NCBI RefSeq assembly: GCF_001983175.1
Contig: NZ_MNPW01000004.1
Coordinates: forward strand, 478,087-542,086
Length of the DNA stretch: 64,000 nucleotides
Direction: 5' to 3'
Source: Pseudomonas cedrina subsp. cedrina
GTDB lineage: Bacteria; Pseudomonadota; Gammaproteobacteria; Pseudomonadales; Pseudomonadaceae
The notes below the pieces were generated by a model. It had not been told where the DNA came from. It saw only the letters and a program-made list of their open reading frames with translations, and made no database searches. Positions 10,811 through 21,632 of the stretch are shown here, piece by piece. Made by a program: the position numbers and the translations under genes. How positions within the stretch are numbered: the stretch's first letter is position 1; every line of letters begins with the position of its first letter.

Positions 10811-11853
10811 TTGCTTTCCTCCAGCAGGCGCCAGCGCAGTGTTTCACCGGCGCGCAGCGGGATAACGGTCAGCTCGCCAAAGGGCAGGCTGGCGGGGGCG
10901 GTCCAGTCTTCACGAACCAGGGTGATGCGGTCGGTGTTCGCCGGCAGGCCATAGAAACGCGGGCCGTTGAGGCTGGCGAAACCCTCGAGCTTGTCCAGGG
11001 CGTTACGCTGTTCGAACGCTTCGGCATACAGCTCGATCGCCGCAAAGGCGGTGTAGCAGCCGGCGCAGCCACACGCGGCTTCCTTGGCGTGTTGGGCGTG
11101 GGGCGCGGAGTCGGTGCCGAGGAAGAATTTCGGATTGCCGCTGGTCGCGGCCTCCAGCAACGCCACCTGGTGGGTGTTGCGCTTGAGGATTGGCAGGCAA
11201 TAGAAGTGCGGCCGAATCCCGCCCACCAGCATGTGGTTGCGGTTGTACAACAGGTGATGCGCGGTGATGGTCGCACCGACGTTGGCCGAGGCCTCGGTCA
11301 CGAACTGCACGGCATCGGCCGTGGTGATGTGCTCGAATACCACCTTGAGGGCCGGGAACAACTCGACCAACCGGCGCATATGTTCGTCGATGAAAAGCTT
11401 CTCGCGATCGAACACGTCGACATCGCCACGGGTGACTTCACCGTGGATCAGCAGCGGCATGCCGACGTCGGCCATGGCTTCGATGGCCGGCAGGATCTTG
11501 TCGATACTGGTCACGCCGGAGTCGGAGTTGGTGGTCGCGCCGGCCGGGTACAGCTTGGCGGCATGCACGAAGCCGCTGGCCTTGGCCTCGCGAATCTCCG
11601 AAGGCTGGGTGCGGTCGGTGAGGTAGAGCACCATCAGCGGTTCGAAGCGGCTGCCGGCCGGTCGTGCAGCGAGGATCCGCTGGCGATAGGCATCGGCTTG
11701 CTCGGCGTTACGCACCGGAGGTACCAGGTTTGGCATGATGATGGCGCGGCCAAAGGTGCGCGCGACATCGGCCACGGTGTGGGGTAACGCAGCACCATCG
11801 CGAAGATGAATATGCCAGTCGTCGGGACGCAGCAGGGTCAGGCGGTCGGACAT
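10807..11853 (-). CDS. pyrC: Dihydroorotase
   Basis: Third step of de novo pyrimidine synthesis, the reversible cyclisation of carbamoyl-aspartate. 348 residues from ATG 11853 ([20 protein letters not shown]), with the metal-binding HxH in DWHIHLRDG. The carboxylated lysine is in [14 protein letters not shown]. Other metal or substrate residues are in [15 protein letters not shown] and GTDSAPH. Length fits class II (E. coli-type) dihydroorotases. Overlaps rnt downstream. Confidence 0.96.
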   Translation of the reverse strand: MSDRLTLLRPDDWHIHLRDGAALPHTVADVARTFGRAIIMPNLVPPVRNAEQADAYRQRILAARPAGSRFEPLMVLYLTDRTQPSEIREAKASGFVHAAKLYPAGATTNSDSGVTSIDKILPAIEAMADVGMPLLIHGEVTRGDVDVFDREKLFIDEHMRRLVELFPALKVVFEHITTADAVQFVTEASANVGATITAHHLLYNRNHMLVGGIRPHFYCLPILKRNTHQVALLEAATSGNPKFFLGTDSAPHAQHAKEAACGCAGCYTAFAAIELYAEAFEQRNALDKLEGFASLNGPRFYGLPANTDRITLVREDWTAPASLPFGELTVIPLRAGETLRWRLLEESK

Positions 11854-12009
11854 TGGGGATTCCAGGCGGGTCAATCTGGTGGGAATGCTACCGGAAAAGA
11901 CTCTTGCAGGCACTCGCTATCAAGTTTTGCAGGATACGACCGATAGCAGGGGGTATGCCTTATCGATGTATGACGCTTTGAAGTGTTGTAGCAACCAGTG
12001 GAGCCTCCC

Positions 12010-12918
12010 GTGCGCCAGCATTATCTAGCCCTGCTCAGTGTGTTCGCCAGCCTGCCTGCGATGGCCCTCACGTTCCAGACACGTCTGGAGAATATTGAGT
12101 GGAAGGTGGAAGGCGACCAGTTCGAGTGCCGCCTGACCCAGCCGATCACCGACTTCGGTTCGGGTGAGTTCGTGCGCCGGGCCGGTGAGCAGGCGACGTT
12201 TCGTCTCAAAGCCTATAACGGCTCGCTGGGTACAGGCTCGGCCACCTTGCTGGCCGCCGCCGCCCCTTGGCAGCCGGGCCGAGGTGATATCAACCTCGGC
12301 GCCGTGCGCGCCGGCAGTGGCGACGTCTTGTTCAACAGCTCCCAGGCCCAGGCCGGGCGGCTGTTCATGGGGCTGTTGGAAGGGCGTAGCCCAACCGTCC
12401 GACACTACGGGCGTGAAGGGGGCTACTCGGAAATCCGCCTGTTGCCGGTCAAATTCAACAAGGCTTACAACGACTACCAACAGTGCACCACCAAGCTGCT
12501 GCCGATGAATTACGACCAGGTCAAACAGACCGAGGTCGGTTTCCCGGGGGGCGGTATCGAGCTGGACGCCGCAGCCAAGAAGAAACTGGATGTGATCGTG
12601 GCGTTCATGAAAGCCGATCCCACCGTCAACCATATCGAACTCAATGGCCATTCAGACAATAGCGGCAACCGCCTGAGCAATCGCGATGTCTCGCGGCGCC
12701 GTGCGTTGGCGGTGATGGACTACTTCAAGGCCAACGGCATCCAGGAATCCCAGGTCACCCTGCGCTTTCATGGCGAGAGCTATCCGCTGGCGCCCAACAC
12801 CAACGCGGCCAACCGGGCGCGCAACCGTCGCGTAAACATTCAGCTTGAACGCGTGGCAGCCCCCGAGAAACCGGCGCCTCAGGCTGCCGGCCCAAGCAAC
12901 CCCGCGCATACGTCATAA
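12010..12918 (+). CDS. motY: MotY-like flagellar motor / OmpA-domain protein
   Basis: Periplasmic or outer-membrane protein that stabilises flagellar stators. 302 residues. N-terminal signal peptide (VRQHYLALLSVFASLPAMA, cleaved near residue 19), then a MotY N-terminal domain, then an OmpA-type peptidoglycan-binding domain with HIELNGHSDNSGN and NRARNRRVNIQLER (about 200-285). I chose the GTG at 12010, which has GGAG six bases before it; an in-frame ATG at 11998 would precede that ribosome site. The rnt-pyrC-motY-argG order matches the PAO1 locus containing motY (PA3526). Confidence 0.85.
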   Translation: MRQHYLALLSVFASLPAMALTFQTRLENIEWKVEGDQFECRLTQPITDFGSGEFVRRAGEQATFRLKAYNGSLGTGSATLLAAAAPWQPGRGDINLGAVRAGSGDVLFNSSQAQAGRLFMGLLEGRSPTVRHYGREGGYSEIRLLPVKFNKAYNDYQQCTTKLLPMNYDQVKQTEVGFPGGGIELDAAAKKKLDVIVAFMKADPTVNHIELNGHSDNSGNRLSNRDVSRRRALAVMDYFKANGIQESQVTLRFHGESYPLAPNTNAANRARNRRVNIQLERVAAPEKPAPQAAGPSNPAHTS

Positions 12919-13047
12919 CCGGCGCGCACCGGTCGCTCGCTTGACATAATCTGTCGCTTTATCTTCATTTGCTGTCGCGCCCCTGTAAATTCACGGTTTT
13001 GGTCGGTAGAATCGACGGCTTTCCGTACAACCCCGTGGAGTGATGGC

Positions 13048-14265
<1,218 letters not shown>

Positions 14266-14287
14266 GTTTCAGCCTGCGGTAAAGAAT

Positions 14288-14315
14288 GGCCCCTTTTCGA
14301 AGGGGCCTTTTTTTT
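14288..14315 (+). terminator. argG terminator
   Basis: GGCCCC/GGGGCC stem with a TTTTCGAA loop followed by eight T. Confidence 0.9.
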
Positions 14316-14882
14316 GCACGGTTTTCAGCGGTTAGCGATGTTTATTGCGCTTAAACATGCGTTGATGTTTTTTCAAGACCTTATCAACAGCTGGATTTGA
14401 ATGAATTGTTGATAAAAGTTTGTAGGGGGAATGAATTTTTTACATCTATGTAGGAACTGGTCTTACAGAAAATTCACTCTTGCAAGTGCAGCGAATATAT
14501 AAATAGCTGAACCGTCTGTAGGAATTAAGGATGTAATTGAATATGTTTAATGGAACTGAAGCAAACGGATTTCCCTTATCGGTTTTCTCGGCCGGACACC
14601 TGAGGCAAGGGGCATTTCCTGAGAGTTATGTGCGGCACGTTTACCCAGCCCCTCCTGTGCCTGGGATATTTCACTCAAAATATGTAAGCCCCCGGAAAGG
14701 TCTGAAAGGATCCATAAAAAGGAATACTTCCGGGATGGCGTTTTTTTGTAGGGCATTTCCTTTATCGCTGTGGGGTGGGTCTCTGCTTGCTGTTGCTTGG
14801 GGGGGAACGCTATGCCAACTAGGAAACGACTAGGCTATTGTGCTTGCTCTAAATAATTCGAACAGCGAAATTGGACTTTCTC
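14316..14882. other. Long A/T-rich leader before the response-regulator gene
   Basis: 567 bp with no convincing gene and distinctly lower GC than the flanks, especially 14340-14540. An open frame at 14537-14833 has low-complexity, unfamiliar translation and a weak start. The length and composition suggest a regulated promoter with possible H-NS/MvaT-type silencing for the downstream regulator; this is inference. Confidence 0.4.
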
Positions 14883-15515
14883 ATGAATAAAGTGCTGATC
14901 GTGGATGATCATCCCGTCATTCGTCTTGCTGTGCGTATGCTAATGGAACGTCATGGTTATGAGGTCGTTGCCGAGACCGATAACGGTGTCGATGCGTTGC
15001 AACTTGCACGGGAGCATATGCCGGACATTGTCATACTGGATATCGGGATTCCCAAACTTGATGGCCTGGAAGTTATTTGCCGGCTGTCTTCCACCAAACA
15101 ACCCGCGCCGTTCAAGGTGCTGGTGCTTACCTCCCAGGCGCCTGGTCATTTTTCCATGCGTTGCATGCAGGCGGGCGCGGCGGGCTACGTGTGCAAGCAA
15201 CAGGACCTGACCGAGCTGCTGAGCGCGATCAAGGCCGTCCTGTCGGGGTACAGTTACTTCCCGAACCAGGCGCTCAATTCGGTACGCTCCACCATGGGCA
15301 ATGCCAGCGAGGCCGATATGGTCGAGCGTCTATCAGGTCGGGAAATGATGGTATTGCAGCAATTGGCTCGGGGCAGGACCAACAAGGAGATCGCCGACGG
15401 CATGTTCCTCAGCAACAAGACCGTCAGTACCTACAAGACGCGCCTGCTGCTCAAGCTCAACGCCCGCTCTCTCGTAGACCTGATTGAATTGGCCCAGCGT
15501 AACGGCTTGGTATAG
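14883..15515 (+). CDS. NarL/FixJ-family response regulator
   Basis: Two-component regulator. 210 residues from ATG 14883 (MNKVLIVDDHPVIRLAVRML). The receiver domain has acidic residues DD at 9-10, the phospho-acceptor Asp in IVILDIGIPKLDGLE (about 54) and the conserved Lys in GYVCKQQ (about 104). The C-terminal LuxR-type helix-turn-helix is LSGREMMVLQQLARGRTNKE and NKTVSTYKTRLLLKL. The architecture resembles BvgA/EvgA-type regulators. No cognate kinase is adjacent, so it is an orphan here. No clear Shine-Dalgarno precedes the ATG. Confidence 0.88.
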   Translation: MNKVLIVDDHPVIRLAVRMLMERHGYEVVAETDNGVDALQLAREHMPDIVILDIGIPKLDGLEVICRLSSTKQPAPFKVLVLTSQAPGHFSMRCMQAGAAGYVCKQQDLTELLSAIKAVLSGYSYFPNQALNSVRSTMGNASEADMVERLSGREMMVLQQLARGRTNKEIADGMFLSNKTVSTYKTRLLLKLNARSLVDLIELAQRNGLV

Positions 15516-15554
15516 ACGAGGTCCTGCACCGCGCAATGCCTGCATGACCGGCAG

Positions 15555-15579
15555 AAAAAAGCCTCCGTGAGGGAGGCTT
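15555..15579 (-). terminator. Terminator for the PA3496-like gene
   Basis: GCCTCC/GGAGGC stem with a short loop; on the minus strand it is followed by T6 (15555-15560). Confidence 0.8.
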
Positions 15580-15599
15580 CCGGCCGTCGACCGCTCGAA

Positions 15600-15782
15600 T
15601 CAGAGATCGAAGTCGTAATCGGCCAGTTGTTTTTGCAAGCGTCGTTCTTCCAGCAGATTGTCGATGGTGCGGCGTTTGCTCAGATTGGTCTTGGCGACCT
15701 CTACCACGGGGGCCTCGACCACATCGTCGTCCGACTCGACGAGGTCGTCTTCCACTTCCAGTTGTTCCTTGCCAGTGCTCAT
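15600..15782 (-). CDS. PA3496-like small acidic protein, possible envelope-integrity role
   Basis: 60 residues, strongly acidic in the N-terminal half (LEVEDDLVESDDDVVE) with a basic, helical C-terminal half (LSKRRTIDNLLEERRLQKQL). It matches my recollection of the PA3496 family, annotated as a putative envelope integrity protein, and sits just upstream of nth as in PAO1. I chose ATG 15782 (MSTGKEQ), which has GGAG eight bases upstream; a GTG at 15791 would add three residues. No membrane segment or signal peptide, so the molecular role is unclear. Confidence 0.75.
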   Translation of the reverse strand: MSTGKEQLEVEDDLVESDDDVVEAPVVEVAKTNLSKRRTIDNLLEERRLQKQLADYDFDL

Positions 15783-15889
15783 AAGGTTCACTCCGGGCTA
15801 AGACTGCCGTTGGCGCCCCTTATAACGATAATCCATGATCTGGTAAAAAAGATTTTTTCAATCGGTAGATCGAAAAAACCAATGCTTCC

Positions 15890-16528
15890 TCAATCGTCGG
15901 AGGTCTTGTCCTTGTATTCGCACAGATCTTCGATGCGACAGCTGCCGCAACGCGGCTTGCGTGCCTGGCAAACGTAGCGCCCGTGAAGGATCAGCCAGTG
16001 GTGGGAATCGAGCAGGTAGGGCTTGGGTACGAACTTCATCAGCTGCTTCTCCACCTCTACCACGTTCTTGCCACGGGCAATGCCGGTGCGGTTGCTTACC
16101 CGGAAGATGTGGGTGTCCACGGCCATGGTCAATTGCCGGAACGCGGTGTTGAGCACCACGTTGGCGGTTTTACGTCCAACGCCCGGCAGCGCTTCCAGGG
16201 CTTCACGGGTTTGCGGCACCTCGCTGCCATGCAGTTCGATCAGCAGACGACAGGTTTCGATAACGTTCTTGGCCTTGCTGTTATACAGGCCGATGGTCTT
16301 GATATATTCCGACAGCCCTTCCACACCCAGGGCATAGATTGCTTCGGGCGTGTTCGCCACCGGATACAGCTTCGCCGTGGCCTTGTTGACGCCGACGTCT
16401 GTGGACTGGGCCGAGAGGATCACCGCAATCAGCAACTCGAACGGCGAGGAATAAGCCAGTTCGGTCTTGGGTTCCGGATTGTCTTCGTGAAATCTGCGGA
16501 AAATTTCCAGGCGTTTTGCGGCGTTCAT
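15890..16528 (-). CDS. nth: Endonuclease III
   Basis: DNA glycosylase/AP lyase for oxidised pyrimidines. 212 residues from ATG 16528 (MNAAKRLEIFRRF). The helix-hairpin-helix with catalytic Lys is LPGVGRKTANVVL (about 113-125) and the catalytic Asp is in AVDTHIFRVSNR (about 139). The C-terminal [4Fe-4S] motif is C-x6-C-x2-C-x5-C (CQARKPRCGSCRIEDLC). In PAO1 nth ends the rnf operon; here only rsxB remains upstream. Confidence 0.96.
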   Translation of the reverse strand: MNAAKRLEIFRRFHEDNPEPKTELAYSSPFELLIAVILSAQSTDVGVNKATAKLYPVANTPEAIYALGVEGLSEYIKTIGLYNSKAKNVIETCRLLIELHGSEVPQTREALEALPGVGRKTANVVLNTAFRQLTMAVDTHIFRVSNRTGIARGKNVVEVEKQLMKFVPKPYLLDSHHWLILHGRYVCQARKPRCGSCRIEDLCEYKDKTSDD

Positions 16529-16572
16529 CGGGCGGTCGGTTCCTTGCACAAGCGGTCAGCTTGAATGCGAAT

Positions 16573-17553
16573 TCAGCGGGTATTCAGGGTTGTGGAGTCA
16601 TGGGCATCGACCAGGCGCAGGGCTTCGTCAAGCCTGTGTTGCGCTTGCGCCAATTGCTGCGGGGCGGCCTGTTGATCCTGGGCTTTTTTCAGTTCGGCTC
16701 GGCGCATCGCCAACTGGATTTTTGCGCGCTTGAGGTCGCCGCTGGTACCGGGCGACAGCGGTACTGCCGGTGCGCTGTTCACTTCCAGCGCCGCCAGCGC
16801 CTGCTCCGCTGCCTCGAATAGTTGTTGCAGTAGGATTAATTGCGACTGTTGCTCGAAAGTCGGTGGATGCCCAAACGCTTTCAGTGACTTGTGCAATTGC
16901 GCACGGCTCATTGCCACAGTGACCTTGGCTTTTTTGACTGCTGCATCCTGGTCTGCTTGCGCCGCGTCCAGGTGGATCGGTGCCGCCGGCACCGAACGTT
17001 GGGCGCGGGCCAGGCGTTCGGCGAGTTTGTGCGCGTCTTCACGCTGCAGGCGCGCGTTGCGCTGCTCGAAACGCCGCCGTGCACGGTCGCGCTTGACGCC
17101 ACGCTCATGGCGCTCGCGGTCGTTGCTCGCCAGGCCGCCGACGATCGGGATAATAGTCGCCAGTGGGCGCATCTCTATGCAGTCCACCGGGCACGGCGCG
17201 ACGCACAGGTCGCAGCCGGTGCACTCGTCCATGATCACCGTGTGCATCAACTTGGCGGCACCAACGATGGCATCCACCGGGCACGCCTGGATGCACTTGG
17301 TGCAGCCGATGCATTCGGCTTCACGAATATAGGCCACCTGCGCGGGCGCTTCGCCACGGGACGTGTCCAACTCAAGCACCGGCAGGCGCAGCAGTTGCGC
17401 CAGGCTGGCGATGGTTTCCTGCCCGCCGGGCGGGCATTTGTTGATGGCCTCGCCTTGGGCAATGCCTTCGGCGTATGGCTTGCAGCCCGGGTGCCCGCAC
17501 TTGCCGCACTGGGTCTGCGGCAGGAGCGCGTCGATGCGTTGAATCAGGTTCAT
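16573..17553 (-). CDS. rsxB: RsxB/RnfB-like iron-sulfur protein without membrane anchor
   Basis: Related to the RnfB subunit of the ion-translocating ferredoxin:NAD oxidoreductase / SoxR-reducing complex. 326 residues. The protein starts directly at the Fe-S domain ([20 protein letters not shown], four-cysteine motif at about 16-46). The usual N-terminal transmembrane helix is missing. Two 4Fe-4S ferredoxin motifs follow ([14 protein letters not shown] and [14 protein letters not shown], about 80-125). A further region of about 190 residues, rich in Ala, Gln and Arg, has [13 protein letters not shown] and [13 protein letters not shown] repeats. rsxA, C, D, G and E are absent here; nth lies 44 bp downstream. 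Confidence 0.88.
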   Translation of the reverse strand: MNLIQRIDALLPQTQCGKCGHPGCKPYAEGIAQGEAINKCPPGGQETIASLAQLLRLPVLELDTSRGEAPAQVAYIREAECIGCTKCIQACPVDAIVGAAKLMHTVIMDECTGCDLCVAPCPVDCIEMRPLATIIPIVGGLASNDRERHERGVKRDRARRRFEQRNARLQREDAHKLAERLARAQRSVPAAPIHLDAAQADQDAAVKKAKVTVAMSRAQLHKSLKAFGHPPTFEQQSQLILLQQLFEAAEQALAALEVNSAPAVPLSPGTSGDLKRAKIQLAMRRAELKKAQDQQAAPQQLAQAQHRLDEALRLVDAHDSTTLNTR

Positions 17554-17646
17554 GAAGTGATCATGGCATGCCGGTTAAATAAACAGGGCCTAAATGTGGC
17601 GAACGGGCTTCTTATGGCAAGCGGTCTTCTGTGGCAAATGGGCTTC

Positions 17647-17772
17647 TGTGGCGAGCGGGCTTGCCCCGCGTTGGGCTGCGGAGCAGCCCCAGTAAGTATT
17701 TTTCAGGTCAACCGCGGACTCTAGGTTCCAGGCCGCTTCGCGACCCAACGCGGGGCAAGCCCGCTCGCCACA
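17647..17772. repeat. REP-type inverted repeat pair between rsxB and metG
   Basis: Perfect 29-bp arms (17647-17675 and 17744-17772), beginning TGTGGCGAGCGGGCTTGCCC. Degenerate copies of GTGGCGAGCGGGCTT flank both sides (17593-17650 and 17776-17800), followed by a short ACAACC tandem. Confidence 0.9.
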
Positions 17773-17819
17773 AGAAGCCCGCTCGCCACAACCACAACCA
17801 CAACCACAGACCTTGCAGG

Positions 17820-19871
17820 TTACTTGATACGTTGACCCGGCTTGGCGCCGCTGTCAGGGCTCAGCAGGTAGATCTCTTCGCCGCCCGGCCCGGCCGCCAT
17901 GACCATGCCTTCGGAAATACCGAATTTCATTTTCCGTGGCTTAAGGTTGGCGATCATCATGGTCAGGCGACCATCGAGCTTGGACGGGTCCGGATAAGCG
18001 CTCTTGATCCCGGAGAACACGTTGCGTTGCTCATCACCGATGTCGAGTGTCAGGCGCAGCAACTTGTCGGCGCCCTCGACGGCTTCGGCCTTGACGATCA
18101 GCGCCACGCGCAGGTCCACGGCGGCAAACGCATCAAAGTCGATCTCCGGGGAGATCGGATCCTTGGCCAGCTCACCATTGCCCGCCGGCGCAGCCGAGCC
18201 GGTATCGGTCTGGCTGGCAATCAGGTCTTCTTTCGAAGCGTCGGTCATGGCCTGGACATTTACCGGGTCGATACGGGTCATCAGCGGCTTGAACGCGTTC
18301 AGTTGATGGTTGCCGAGCAAGCTGGCGTGATCGTTCCAGGTCAGCGGCGCGACATTGAGGAATGCCTCGGCATCGGCGGCCAGCAACGGCAGTACCGGCT
18401 TGAGAAAGATCACCAATTGACGGAACAGGTTGATACCCGTGGCGCAGATCGCCTGCACTTCGTCCTGCTTGCCTTCCTGCTTGTTCAGCGACCACGGGGC
18501 CTTGTCGGCGATCCAGGCGTTGGCGCGGTCGGCCAGGCCCATGATCTCGCGCATGGCGCGGGCGAAGTCGCGGGCTTCATAGGCGTCTGCGATGCTTGGC
18601 GCGGCGGCCAGGAAAGCGTCGGTCAGTTCCGGCGCGGCGTTTTCGGCCACCAGTACACCGGCGTTGCCCTTGTGGATAAACCCGGCGCAACGGCTGGCGA
18701 TGTTGACGACTTTGCCGACCAGGTCCGAGTTGACCTTCTGTACGAAGTCTTCCAGGTTCAGGTCGAGGTCGTCGACGCCACGGCCCAGCTTGGAGGCGTA
18801 GTAATAGCGCAGGTATTCCGGCGACAGGTGGTCCAGGTAAGTGCGCGCCTTGATAAAGGTGCCACGGGACTTGGACATCTTCTGGCCGTTGACCGTCAGG
18901 TAACCGTGCACGGCGATGGCGGTTGGCTTGCGGTAGCCTGAACCTTCGAGCATCGCCGGCCAGAACAAGGCGTGGAAGTTGACGATGTCCTTGCCGATGA
19001 AGTGATACAGCTCGGCGCTGGAGTCTTTGCCCCAGAACGCGTCGAAGTCCAGGTCCGGCGTGCGATCGCACAGGTTCTTGAAGCTGGCCATGTAGCCGAT
19101 CGGCGCATCCAGCCACACATAGAAATACTTGCCCGGCTCGCCCGGGATCTCGAAGCCGAAATATGGCGCATCACGGGAGATATCCCACTGCTGCAGGCCA
19201 CTGTCGAGCCATTCGGCGAGTTTGTTGGCCACGGCGTCCTGCAAGGTGCCGCTGCGCGTCCAGGTTTGCAGCATTTGCTGGAAATCCGGGAGCTTGAAGA
19301 AGAAGTGCTGCGAGTCCTTCAGCACCGGAGTGGCGCCGGAGATCGCCGACTTCGGGTCCTTCAAGTCGGTCGGGGCGTAGGTCGCGCCGCATTTTTCGCA
19401 GTTGTCGCCGTACTGGTCTTCGGTGCCGCATTTGGGGCAGGTGCCCTTGATGAAGCGGTCGGCCAGGAACATCTTCTTTTCCGGGTCGAAATACTGGGTC
19501 ACCGAACGCTGGTCGATGTGCCCGGCTTCTTTCAACCGCAGGTAGATCTGGCTCGACAGCTCGCGGTTTTCGTCGGAGTGGGTGGAGTGGAAGTTGTCGA
19601 ACTCCACCAGGAACTCGGCGAAGTCGGCGCTGTGTTCAGCCTGCACATTGGCGATCAGTTGTTCCGGAGTGATGCCTTCCTTTTCGGCGCGCAACATGAT
19701 GGCCGAACCGTGGGCGTCGTCCGCGCAGACATAAATGCATTGATTGCCGCGATGCTTCTGGAAGCGCACCCACATATCGGTCTGGATGTACTCAAGCATA
19801 TGGCCAAGATGGATGGAACCATTGGCATAGGGCAGGGCGCTGGTGACGAGGATCTTGCGTGGCTCGGACAT
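17820..19871 (-). CDS. metG: Methionyl-tRNA synthetase
   Basis: Charges tRNA-Met. 683 residues. Class I signatures: HIGH-equivalent HLGH (about 22-25) and KMSKS ([10 protein letters not shown], about 333). The zinc-knuckle region has [18 protein letters not shown] (about 145-162), as in the E. coli-type enzyme. The C-terminal dimerisation/tRNA-binding OB-fold covers about the last 110 residues ([19 protein letters not shown]). Divergent from apbC, as in PAO1. Confidence 0.97.
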   Translation of the reverse strand: MSEPRKILVTSALPYANGSIHLGHMLEYIQTDMWVRFQKHRGNQCIYVCADDAHGSAIMLRAEKEGITPEQLIANVQAEHSADFAEFLVEFDNFHSTHSDENRELSSQIYLRLKEAGHIDQRSVTQYFDPEKKMFLADRFIKGTCPKCGTEDQYGDNCEKCGATYAPTDLKDPKSAISGATPVLKDSQHFFFKLPDFQQMLQTWTRSGTLQDAVANKLAEWLDSGLQQWDISRDAPYFGFEIPGEPGKYFYVWLDAPIGYMASFKNLCDRTPDLDFDAFWGKDSSAELYHFIGKDIVNFHALFWPAMLEGSGYRKPTAIAVHGYLTVNGQKMSKSRGTFIKARTYLDHLSPEYLRYYYASKLGRGVDDLDLNLEDFVQKVNSDLVGKVVNIASRCAGFIHKGNAGVLVAENAAPELTDAFLAAAPSIADAYEARDFARAMREIMGLADRANAWIADKAPWSLNKQEGKQDEVQAICATGINLFRQLVIFLKPVLPLLAADAEAFLNVAPLTWNDHASLLGNHQLNAFKPLMTRIDPVNVQAMTDASKEDLIASQTDTGSAAPAGNGELAKDPISPEIDFDAFAAVDLRVALIVKAEAVEGADKLLRLTLDIGDEQRNVFSGIKSAYPDPSKLDGRLTMMIANLKPRKMKFGISEGMVMAAGPGGEEIYLLSPDSGAKPGQRIK

Positions 19872-20043
19872 GGGGCTCGGCTACTTGATGAAACGGAGGT
19901 CGGCCACTATAAAGCGCCAGCGGATATATTTCACCCCGTGGCGCTGTTTCCGAATCTTCCGAACCTGCGAAAGCATGCCTTTGGACCGCTGGAACGGTTA
20001 GGATAGCCGCCTGTTTCAGTCAGTCTTTTTTCGGGAGTAGCCC

Positions 20044-21138
20044 ATGAGCGCCGTCACTCGCGCAGCGGTGGAAGCCGTTCTTCGCCAATACACCGACCCT
20101 TATTTGAACCAGGACCCGGTCAGTGCCGGCTGTGTGCGCGCCATCGAAGTCCAGGGCGACCAGGTCTCGGTCCAGCTGGAGCTGGGCTACGCCGCCGGTC
20201 TGTTCAAGAACGGTTGGGCGCAGATGCTGCAAATGGCCATCGAAGGCCTCGACGGCGTCGGGGCGGCCAAGGTCGACATCCACTGCGTGATCGCCGCGCA
20301 CAAGGCCCAGGCGCAGATCCCTGGCCTGGCCAACGTCAAGAACGTGGTGGCGGTTGCGTCCGGCAAGGGCGGCGTCGGCAAGTCCACCACCGCGGCCAAC
20401 CTGGCCCTGGCCCTGGCCCGCGAGGGCGCGCGCGTGGGCATTCTCGACGCCGATATCTACGGCCCGAGCCAAGGCGTGATGTTCGGCATCGCCGAGGGCA
20501 CACGGCCGAAGATCAAGGACCAGAAGTGGTTCGTGCCTATCGAGTCCCTGGGCGTGGAAGTGATGTCGATGGCCTTCCTCACCGATGAAAACACGCCGAT
20601 GGTCTGGCGCGGGCCGATGGTTTCCGGCGCCTTGCTGCAACTGGTTACCCAGACCGCCTGGGGCGACCTGGATTACCTGGTGATCGACATGCCGCCGGGC
20701 ACCGGTGATATCCAGCTGACCCTGGCGCAGAAAGTCCCGGTAGCCGGCTCGGTGATCGTGACCACACCACAGGACCTGGCACTGCTCGACGCCAAAAAAG
20801 GCGTGGAGATGTTCCGCAAGGTCAACATCCCGGTGTTGGGCGTGGTCGAGAACATGGCGGTGCATATCTGCTCCAATTGCGGGCATGCCGAGCATCTGTT
20901 CGGCGAGGGCGGCGGCGAAAAGCTGGCAACCCAATACGGTGTTGAGGTGTTGGCGTCTTTACCGTTGTCGATGTCGATTCGTGAGCAGGCCGACAGCGGC
21001 AAGCCGACCGTGGCGGCAGAGCCCGATGGTCAGATCGCCATGGTGTACCAGGAACTGGCCCGCCACGTGGGCGCGCGGATCGTACTTCAGGAAGCTGCCG
21101 CACCGGCAATGCCGACCATTACTGTCAGCGACGACTGA
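20044..21138 (+). CDS. apbC: Mrp/ApbC Fe-S cluster carrier ATPase
   Basis: P-loop NTPase that binds and transfers Fe-S clusters. 364 residues. N-terminal MIP18/DUF59-like domain (about 1-90), deviant Walker A VASGKGGVGKSTTAANLAL (about 103-121), Walker B region DYLVIDMPPGTGD, and the C-terminal cluster-binding CxxC in HICSNCGHAEH (about 278-281). Monocistronic, with a terminator immediately downstream. Confidence 0.95.
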   Translation: MSAVTRAAVEAVLRQYTDPYLNQDPVSAGCVRAIEVQGDQVSVQLELGYAAGLFKNGWAQMLQMAIEGLDGVGAAKVDIHCVIAAHKAQAQIPGLANVKNVVAVASGKGGVGKSTTAANLALALAREGARVGILDADIYGPSQGVMFGIAEGTRPKIKDQKWFVPIESLGVEVMSMAFLTDENTPMVWRGPMVSGALLQLVTQTAWGDLDYLVIDMPPGTGDIQLTLAQKVPVAGSVIVTTPQDLALLDAKKGVEMFRKVNIPVLGVVENMAVHICSNCGHAEHLFGEGGGEKLATQYGVEVLASLPLSMSIREQADSGKPTVAAEPDGQIAMVYQELARHVGARIVLQEAAAPAMPTITVSDD

Positions 21139-21156
21139 GGGCCGTGCAGGGAAAGC

Positions 21157-21180
21157 GCCTCGACTAAGTCGGGGCTTTTT
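21157..21180 (+). terminator. apbC terminator
   Basis: GCCTCGAC/GTCGGGGC stem (one wobble pair), 3-base loop, five T. Confidence 0.85.
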
Positions 21181-21233
21181 CATACCTGGAAGACGGCCAA
21201 AGGGCAGGCGTGACGCGATTGCGCAGTTAGTCG

Positions 21234-21251
21234 TGTAAGCATTCGCTTACT
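21234..21251 (+). promoter_or_regulatory. GacA upstream activating sequence for rsmZ
   Basis: TGTAAGCATTCGCTTACT matches the GacA-box consensus TGTAAG-N6-CTTACA (one mismatch at the last base). It lies about 170 bp before the predicted rsmZ 5' end, a spacing like that reported for rsmZ in P. fluorescens. A second partial copy, TATCGTAAGCGAT, follows at 21252-21265. Confidence 0.88.
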
Positions 21252-21421
21252 TTATCGTAAGCGATCGGTTTTTTTACCCGCCAGGGACGTCCCGATTTAT
21301 TGGGAGAGTTTTCTATCCTTTTGAAATATAACAATTAATTAATGCGCTTATAGCGGGAAAGCTTGTCAGTCGCCAAGTTGGATCCCGTTGTACTTCCCAT
21401 GGAACTCTCTAACATCAGCCC

Positions 21422-21556
21422 TGTGTCCACGGATTGACACGGCCATCACGGAACGATGGTTCAAGGAATATCGCGGGATGCGATTCATCAGGACGATGAA
21501 AAGGAACAAAGGGACTAGGGAAAAAATGTGGGCGGGTCAAACCGCCCCTTTTTTTT
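21422..21556 (+). ncRNA. rsmZ: RsmZ small RNA, titrates RsmA/RsmE
   Basis: GacS/GacA-controlled small RNA that sequesters RsmA/RsmE and so relieves repression of secondary metabolism and biofilm genes. Predicted 135 nt, from TGTCCACGGATTGACACGG to the terminator. Eight GGA motifs (21431, 21450, 21465, 21476, 21491, 21503, 21512, 21519) lie mostly in hairpin loops, for example CATCAGGACGATG and ATCGCGGGATGCGAT. It ends in GGGCGG-GTCAAA-CCGCCC plus T8. Convergent to fdxA, as rsmZ is in PAO1. The 5' end is inferred by resemblance to CHA0 rsmZ and from the box upstream. Confidence 0.9.
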
Positions 21557-21591
21557 GCCTGTAGAAAAGTGAACGCCTGCCCCAGAAATGC

Positions 21592-21616
21592 AAAAAAGCC
21601 CGCAAGGGGCTTTTTT
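21592..21616 (-). terminator. Bidirectional terminator between rsmZ and fdxA
   Basis: AAAAAAGCCC/GGGCTTTTTT arms around GCAAG; downstream of fdxA on the minus strand. Confidence 0.85.
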
Positions 21617-21632
21617 GAGGGCTGCGATGCTG

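Noticed and set aside
14537..14833. 98-codon frame downstream of argG
   Set aside because: Weak start, irregular composition, in an A/T-rich promoter region; no recognisable family.
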